Of a stretch of 64,000 bases of DNA, positions 58,301-64,000 are shown piece after piece. Each line of letters starts with the position of its first letter. Position 1 is the first letter of the stretch. Under the pieces are notes generated by a model. It worked only from the letters and a program-made list of their open reading frames with translations, did not search any database and was not told where the DNA came from. The translations under genes were made by a program, and so were the position numbers. Source of the stretch: Hericium rajendrae (taxonomy: Eukaryota > Basidiomycota > Agaricomycetes > Russulales > Hericiaceae); assembly GCA_033439255.1 (NCBI GenBank), contig CM065891.1:1860001-1924000 (forward strand). The letters run 5' to 3'.

Positions 58301-60130
58301 TATCAGCCTCAGCAACATGGCAACAGCTATTAAAAAATGCACTCCTGGATGTCTGGATCCTTTGCCTTCAGTTCAGAAAGGCCTACAAAACATTTCTGAT
58401 CTTCTTCATAACATTGCACTTCAATCTCTAGACACTCGTTGCAATCAATTTATAGTCATGATGTCTCATATGACAGCATGGCTATGGATTGATCATATTG
58501 CAAGCTACTATGCAGATCAAGTCTTGAATGTCCATGCTGAGGATGAAGAAAACTGGATTGTGAAGCTTGGGCGAATATTGTTGGCTGCTGCTAATGCAAC
58601 TAATTCATGCAATATCACTCTGACACCATCCCATTTTACTTCAAATCTTTCTACTGTGCCCAGTGTTATTTGTCTCCCACCTTGTCGCAATGATCTCAGC
58701 TCTGTTGACTTTAGCCCTCGAAAACAGTTTCTTCACCAATCTTTACGAATGGCTTTAGGACAATGGTTAAATCCTGATCAAACCGTCTCTCCTCATGCTG
58801 TTGCTCAAGCAGTATTTGTACAGAATTTAGTCTCTATTGCAGGTATGTTTATATATCAATAGTAATATTTTATAATATCTCATCATGATAAACAGGGATA
58901 GAGATTCTTTACTTGGAAAAGACTTTTGTTCTCTTCTGTGGATTTAGTTCAATGGTGGCAAAGAAAAAGCTACGGCGCTCCGTATCTCAAGATGATTTAC
59001 AACATTTTTTAACTTGGCTATCTCATCATGCTATTGTCATACCAGACACCGAGGAGCATAAACTTCTGATGTCCATCAATGATGTTTGTGATCAATATTC
59101 CGGTTTCAACAAAGATGCTCGTAAACATATTGAGACCTTGCCAATTCCCTCTACTGCTAGTCAGTCTGAAGAGAGACATTCCCCTTCACCACATCCTCCT
59201 CTATTTTCTCATCCTCCACTTGGCTACACAAAATGTTTAAAGTTTCTGCATGCAGCTGTATTCTTCCTGAATAGATGTTCCTTGGAGAATGAGCTGTCCT
59301 TTACAGGTGATCTAGAATGTGCACCTCCAGAACATCATGCCCTCCTTACAAAAATGGCTACACGACTTGACCATTATCTTCCCTTTCGTCAGCGTGCACC
59401 AAGCCTTGTGAGGATGAGAGAAGATGATACTCCTTTTTCGCCAACAAATGTTCACTCTCAAGCTGGATTTTTCAGTGCTCTGATCTTCCGTGGCATCACT
59501 TATGGTTGCCAGTTTGTCTTGGATCAGAAAGCCATGTTTTCAGACCTAGAAGACTGGTCAGCCTGTTATGACAGCCTTAAATCCAATAAATCCTCAAATT
59601 ATTTCTGCGACACCACAGCTTATGGTTGTCCAACCCAGCGTAGCGTTGAACATGCAGAGAAATATTGGAGGGCAGCAAACATAGAATGGAAGAATTTGGT
59701 GGAAAGAACAGCACATTGCTCCTTTGCAGCATTTTACAAGTGCATCAAAAACAAAAAGTCCAAAACAAATGAAGTCATGTTCTATGGCTTTGGACCACTT
59801 GTGGCTTATCTTCTCACTGCAGACTATGCTTATACAGATGTCATTGATATGCCATCAGAGTATGATATGGGTGAACTTATATCAGAGATCCAAGCAGGAG
59901 CACTGAAAGGCCTAGCAAAATTACAATTGATCCATCCTAAGGAGAAAAACAAGATGGTCATCAAAGATGCATTTGTTTTGCTATTTCATTTTCTAGATGC
60001 ACAGCTGACTATAGAAGAGAAAGAGAAGATGGTGTTTGATCCTATTATGCTAGAACATACTTTATGTAAAGTATCTCGACTGTGGAACTTTGGGTTAGAG
60101 CAGTTGGTAAGATGTCTTATATATTTATAA
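55393..60130 (+). CDS. large protein with a TET/JBP-like Fe(II)/2-oxoglutarate dioxygenase pattern
   Basis: About 12 exons, roughly 1,250 aa; start MTSQTLPHDLKSLQLHG. Within the exon from about 56446, HKD (His 56487, Asp 56493) is followed by GRFHLLELGVFIVLEDT, SGLLMHGG (His 56649) and TTVRLNAIG (Arg 56712). This is the order of metal ligands, beta-helix strand and 2-oxoglutarate-binding Arg in TET/JBP-type dioxygenases. That exon ends near 56838 with a join to YPEDRSDTTDNP. A basic then very acidic linker follows (KKRTREDDNEE; DEDQDEDEEM). A conserved-looking C-terminal half of unknown family (about 58170-60110) contains WLWIDHIASYYADQ. It is divergent from the JmjC gene. If the family call is right, it would oxidise 5-methylcytosine or a related base. 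The 3' end is uncertain: splicing at 60108 would stop at about 60165. Confidence 0.6.
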
Positions 60131-60253
60131 GTGATCAACTCTGATTTGATCTGTCTTATAGTAACTCGTGACAGATGGATGGAATGAAATATTGAATAGG
60201 TATCCTGTGTACAGACAATCCAAAAAAAACACTTCACGACAAACAATATTGAT

Positions 60254-61504
60254 CTACGCAGAACTAGAATCTTGCATAAAGGTGTCCTCTAAGCCTTCTA
60301 CAACCATGCTCTTTGTCTTCTTCACCTCTCTTGACATAGCGTCAACTGAGACCACATATCCAATGCGCCTTTTCAATACCTTTGGAGGAGATGCCTTCTT
60401 CTGAAACTCAATAGAGTATGCTTGCATATCATAGGCCTAGTAACAATCTATCTGTAAGTGTCATCTATACAAAGATACAAACAAATTTACCTCTTGCAAT
60501 TGACGATCAAGAATAGCTACAGATCGCAACTTGCATGCCATCTGATACAACCCTTTTTTTCCAGACAGAGGTACCGTAACAAAAGACACTTGCACCTGAA
60601 CAATCTGACCAGGTCGAATGATAGCTGGATCAATGGTGATATAGTGATAATCAGAAGATCTAGAGGTTTTAACATTAGTAAAATACAATGCAAGAGTCAG
60701 CATAGAGTTGACGTACGTGCTGTTCCACTTTCTTTCATAGTACTCAACCTTATTATCATCAAGATGAGCACCTGCAGTAGATGTGGCCAGTAGCAAGAGG
60801 CCTTGTGGATCCACGACGTCCCCAAAGGGTACAGGACTTGAGCTGTTGACAAGTGAGAGAGGAGTGACGTAACGGTTGGCAAAGCTAAGGCTTGCATGAC
60901 TCTCAACTTGATCAGGAACCCATGGTCTGAGACCCTTCACAGAATAGATGCTATCTATGAGACGATGGATAGCTGCAACACTGGCAACTGATTGATCAAA
61001 GAGAGGAGATCCTATTCCTAGTAGGCGAACGCTCTGTTTCGCCCAAATGATCTTCGTAGGTAGACTGTCATATGTTTTTAAGCAAAGAGAAAGACGACAA
61101 AAGCAGATAATAACACACCTGTTGCGATCCAAAATTGGTGGCAAGTCATAGTCTAACAAGACACCTTGTCCTTCCCAGACGGCTTCCTCCATCTCTGCAT
61201 CAAGATCCGAGTTTCGCAACACAACCTTTGCAGATCCATCTACGGCTTTATGTGCGACATAGTTCTCTCTCAAGAACTTCATCTAACAAAGCTAGTTAGC
61301 TGAATCCCAACAATAGTAAGGTATGAATACGCACATCAGACATATTGCTGAGTTGAAGATGACGTGGTAACTGCTTTACAGCATCATCACTGATCTTCAT
61401 AAGATGTGCTCCTACATATTCATTCGACAAACCATACAGAGACAAAACACTAATCACTTACGGCAATCTGGCTTGTCTAAAAACTCAATCAAAGGTAGAG
61501 ACAT
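60254..61504 (-). CDS. conserved-looking protein of unknown function
   Basis: Starts MSLPLIEFLDKPDC at 61504. Several exons; one intron (about 61130-61075) joins LDRN to SLPTKIIWAKQ. The last exon, 60436-60254, follows the acceptor TTACTAG and adds AYDMQAYSIEFQKKASPPK up to the stop; an unspliced reading would end earlier with VNLFVSLYR. About 420 aa. No catalytic motif seen. The segment RPGQIVQVQVSFVTVPL followed by LRSVAILD alternates like a beta-barrel and is the most conserved-looking part. It converges with the 2OG-dioxygenase-like gene. I recall similar unannotated proteins recurring in agaricomycete genomes, but cannot name a family. Confidence 0.6.
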
Positions 61505-61858
61505 CTTAAATGATGTGTAGAACGTATGGATAATGAAAGCAATCCTTAGAGGGGGAAAAAGAAGAAAGATAGGATAGGACGGCAGAACTGCAAAGGATAG
61601 ACCGGAGCATTCAAAATTACGATGTGGTCTGATTCTGACTCTGTTTTTTCTATTGGTCAGCATTAACAACAAGATCATCTAGATTCATAGCAGCACAATC
61701 CGATCTATGTTCTTTGTGAATGTAGTAAGGTGCAGGCTTATTTTCAAATGTATCAAGATTACGATCCAACAATTTCAATTTTAATGATCCTCCGTGATCC
61801 AGGTTTCTTGGTGTCATCTCCGCTTCCGCTTAAGTCCGGTCAAGGCTTGGCTACTCGG
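61505..61858. other. intergenic: promoter of the 61504 gene
   Basis: About 350 bp without coding potential. It presumably holds the minus-strand promoter and borders the 224-bp repeats. Confidence 0.35.
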
Positions 61859-62390
61859 AAGATCTCGCTTAGAACATATTGCTTCTGAATCAACGGTCCA
61901 TGGCTTCATGTTATGCCTAGCACTTTGCTCACTGCTTCTTTCAATCGCTCTCTTGGAATTTCATTGCTGGTTGTCACTCTTCCGGTCCAATGGGCATCTT
62001 GTGTTTTATGTTTGTTCCGAAGCTTCAGGTCCCATGATACGTGTCATCATTCCTCAAGCTGGCTAAATGTTCAGCTACTTTGCAGATCTCGCTTAGAACA
62101 TATTGCTTCCGAATCAACCGTCAACAGTTTCATGCTATGCCTAGCACTTTGCCCCCTGCTTCTTTCAATTGCTCTCTTGGAATTTCATTGCGAGTTGTCA
62201 CTCTTCCGATCCAATAGGCATCCTGTGTTTTATGTTTGTTCCAAAGCTTCAGGTCCAATGGTACGTGTCATTTTTTCTTAAGCTCGCTTAAGGCTCAGCT
62301 ACTTTGCAGATCTTACCTAGAACATATTGCTTCCGAATCAACCATCAGGGTTTTATGTTATGCCTAACACTTTGTTGTCCAGTTGAAATT
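61859..62390 (+). repeat. 224-bp direct repeat, 2.4 units
   Basis: Units start at 61861, 62085 and 62309 (GATCTCGCTTAGAACATATT), an exact 224-bp period. The first two are highly similar; the third breaks off after about 80 bp (GCCTAACACTTTGTTGTCC). Open frames inside are repeat translations and not considered genes. The array lies 500-1000 bp upstream of the next gene. Confidence 0.85.
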
Positions 62391-62740
62391 CTATATTTTA
62401 CATTTCCAATGTCGGCTACAAACATCCTAGGAACATACGTGTTTTTACCGTACTTCGGGCCAACGCTGAAGCATTTTGTTGATCTCAGGTTCCGATTTTC
62501 TTGTTCATCTTGCTCTGCATCTTGCTAATTCTTATTTGTTTTGGATATTCAGTTACTACTTGACATGTCACTATACCCCAAAGATCTGTCAGACCGATTT
62601 GATAGGTGACTACACAAATTCAGATGTAAGCACGCTTTCTATCATAATATCTCCAATTGCATCATTCATCGGTGCATTCACAAAGTATGACTTGAGGTCT
62701 AAGTCAGATTTACACCTGCCCTAAACTCCTATCCTCATTT

Positions 62741-62748
62741 TATATAAG
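62741..62748 (+). promoter_or_regulatory. TATA box
   Basis: TATATAAG 127 bp upstream of the start codon at 62868, in a position fitting a transcription start near 62770. Confidence 0.55.
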
Positions 62749-62867
62749 AAGAGAGCAGTTCAATCACTTTGCCTCAGCATTTGCTACCCTACTGTTCTTT
62801 TGCATCTTTGCCGACACTTCATTTGTTATTGCACGTCTATTATCCTCTTCTTATACCTTTTTTCATC

Positions 62868-64000
62868 ATGAATACTCGGTCTCGCAGCAACAAGGACAAG
62901 GTCCTTGCTCTTCCTTCCACCCCTGTTCGTAAGCCCAAGATGACCGTTCAACCTTCGGCTCCCAAGGGACTCAGCCGGACGTCATCTCTGGCTAGCTCAC
63001 TAGGTTCTATGAACTCGTATGTCTTTATTTTGTGCAATTATATGATTGGGCTAATGCCATTGACAGTAGAAAGAGAGCTTTGGAAGAGCCAGTGTTCGAG
63101 TCCGATGAAGAGTACACTTATCTTTTTGGAATTTTGTTTCATACTTTTCTGACTATTTTGTGCGTAGGCCAGAGTTGCAGACTCCATTGACTTCACGTTT
63201 TAAACAGATGGCTAAAGCAGATCGGTGAGTTTTTTTTATCTTTTACTGTTTAGATATGCATTAACATAAGAATAAGAGAGCCTCTCCGCTTACGCAAAAC
63301 ATCAGAAACGACTAACAATAATGGGACTGCTTCTGCCCCGAAGAAACAGAAGATAAATGAGAAGTACTTATATGTTTTTTTTCTCATACATTTGCTTTCT
63401 TGATATTGTTGTTTTTGCAGAAAAGAGCATACTTTGATATCGGATGATGAGTACGTGATTTTATTGCATTCTCCACATGCATAGTCCAAGCTTGCTTAGC
63501 TTTACAATTGTACTTGGCAGTCCATTTTCGATTAAGGAGGTTAATCCTCAGAAGACGTATGTCGTACAGTTTTATCTGTAGAATGATTGCTGATTTGCCT
63601 ACACATTATAGATCAAAGGATGTCTTTCTAGATGACGAAGCTGCTGACACTACAGATGCAATGGTTTCTGATGACGTGCAGAAGAGCACAGATGAAAACA
63701 AAGAGAATCAAGACAACATTGACTTGGACATGATGGACGACAATCTGTATGTTATTGTCACATCTATTGGAATACTAAATCATTCTTCTTTCAGAATTCC
63801 AGAGGGCTGCAATGTCACCATTGCTACGTTGATTGATCCCCTTATGACAATGTTTTACAAACAACTTCCCCCTCTAAAGTACGCTTGATTTTTGTTGTAA
63901 GCTTTTCAGAATGACTTACGACTCTTTTTCTTATAGCACGTCTACTAGTCTGATTGGTGGCAGTGTAGATGTCATGACCTACGCAGTTAGTCGTCTGACA
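62868..64000 (+). CDS. hydrophilic, probably nuclear protein, 3' end outside the window
   Basis: Starts MNTRSRSNKDKVLALPSTP. Many small exons split by introns of about 50 nt; joins such as TC|T at about 63015/63066 and CG|...at 63222 keep the frame. The N-terminal part is basic (KPKMTVQP, KRALEEPVFESDE, KKQKINEK), then acidic (DDEAADTTDAMVSDDVQ). A more ordered part begins near 63800 (GCNVTIATLIDPLMTMFYKQ). The gene runs off the right edge, so its domain content is unknown. No family recognised. Confidence 0.6.

Noticed and set aside
61794-62528. Plus-strand frames of 90-122 residues
   Set aside because: They are translations of the 224-bp repeat (the same LEHIASEST/CLALC words recur) and not independent genes.
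47736-64000. KDZ or other transposase in the dioxygenase cluster
   Set aside because: No DDE-type catalytic pattern or KDZ signature could be read in the four genes; a mobile origin remains only inferred.

Overview
The window looks like basidiomycete DNA, most likely from an agaricomycete. Nearly every gene is cut by many short introns (about 48-60 nt, GTRNGY...CTRAY...YAG), genes are packed on both strands, and the conserved proteins (eIF3c, eIF2B-gamma, CLIP-170, HAP2/NF-YA, Tho1/SARNP, a DUF1746 protein, Csf1) read like basidiomycete orthologues. The species cannot be named from the sequence. All protein identities come from reading translations by eye; no database search was run.

Region 1 (about 0.5-29 kb) is ordinary housekeeping DNA. 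In order it holds eIF3c (+), eIF2B-gamma (-, convergent), a small two-helix membrane protein resembling OM14 (-), a CLIP-170-like microtubule plus-end protein (-), HAP2 (-) sharing a short promoter with Tho1/SARNP (+), a four-helix membrane protein (+), a DUF1746 protein (+) and the 11-kb bridge-like lipid-transfer gene CSF1 (+). For most of these an exon chain could be built whose reading frame closes exactly.

Region 2 (about 29-47.7 kb) has no convincing gene. It is an AT-rich repeat landscape broken by strongly GC-rich islands. It holds an interrupted 4.7-kb inverted-repeat element with nested insertions, MITEs with TA target duplications, a foldback element with an 8-bp duplication, SINE-like copies with a hairpin head, several tandem arrays (20-, 80- and about 225-bp units), AGCTAT-rich repeats, and a recurring module of splice donor, branch-point-like CTAAY and a hairpin whose arms covary between copies.

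Region 3 (about 47.7-64 kb) is a compact accessory gene cluster. A minus-strand gene encodes a JmjC-type protein. Divergent to it, across 2.5 kb filled with tandem palindromes, is a plus-strand gene whose protein carries an HxD...H...R pattern typical of Fe(II)/2-oxoglutarate dioxygenases of TET/JBP type. Two further intron-rich genes of unknown function follow (61.5-60.3 kb minus; 62.9 kb to the window end, plus). Two putative oxidative demethylase or hydroxylase proteins side by side in a repeat-rich block suggest a chromatin- or DNA-modification cassette that may be mobile or domesticated; this is inference. No transposase was recognised.
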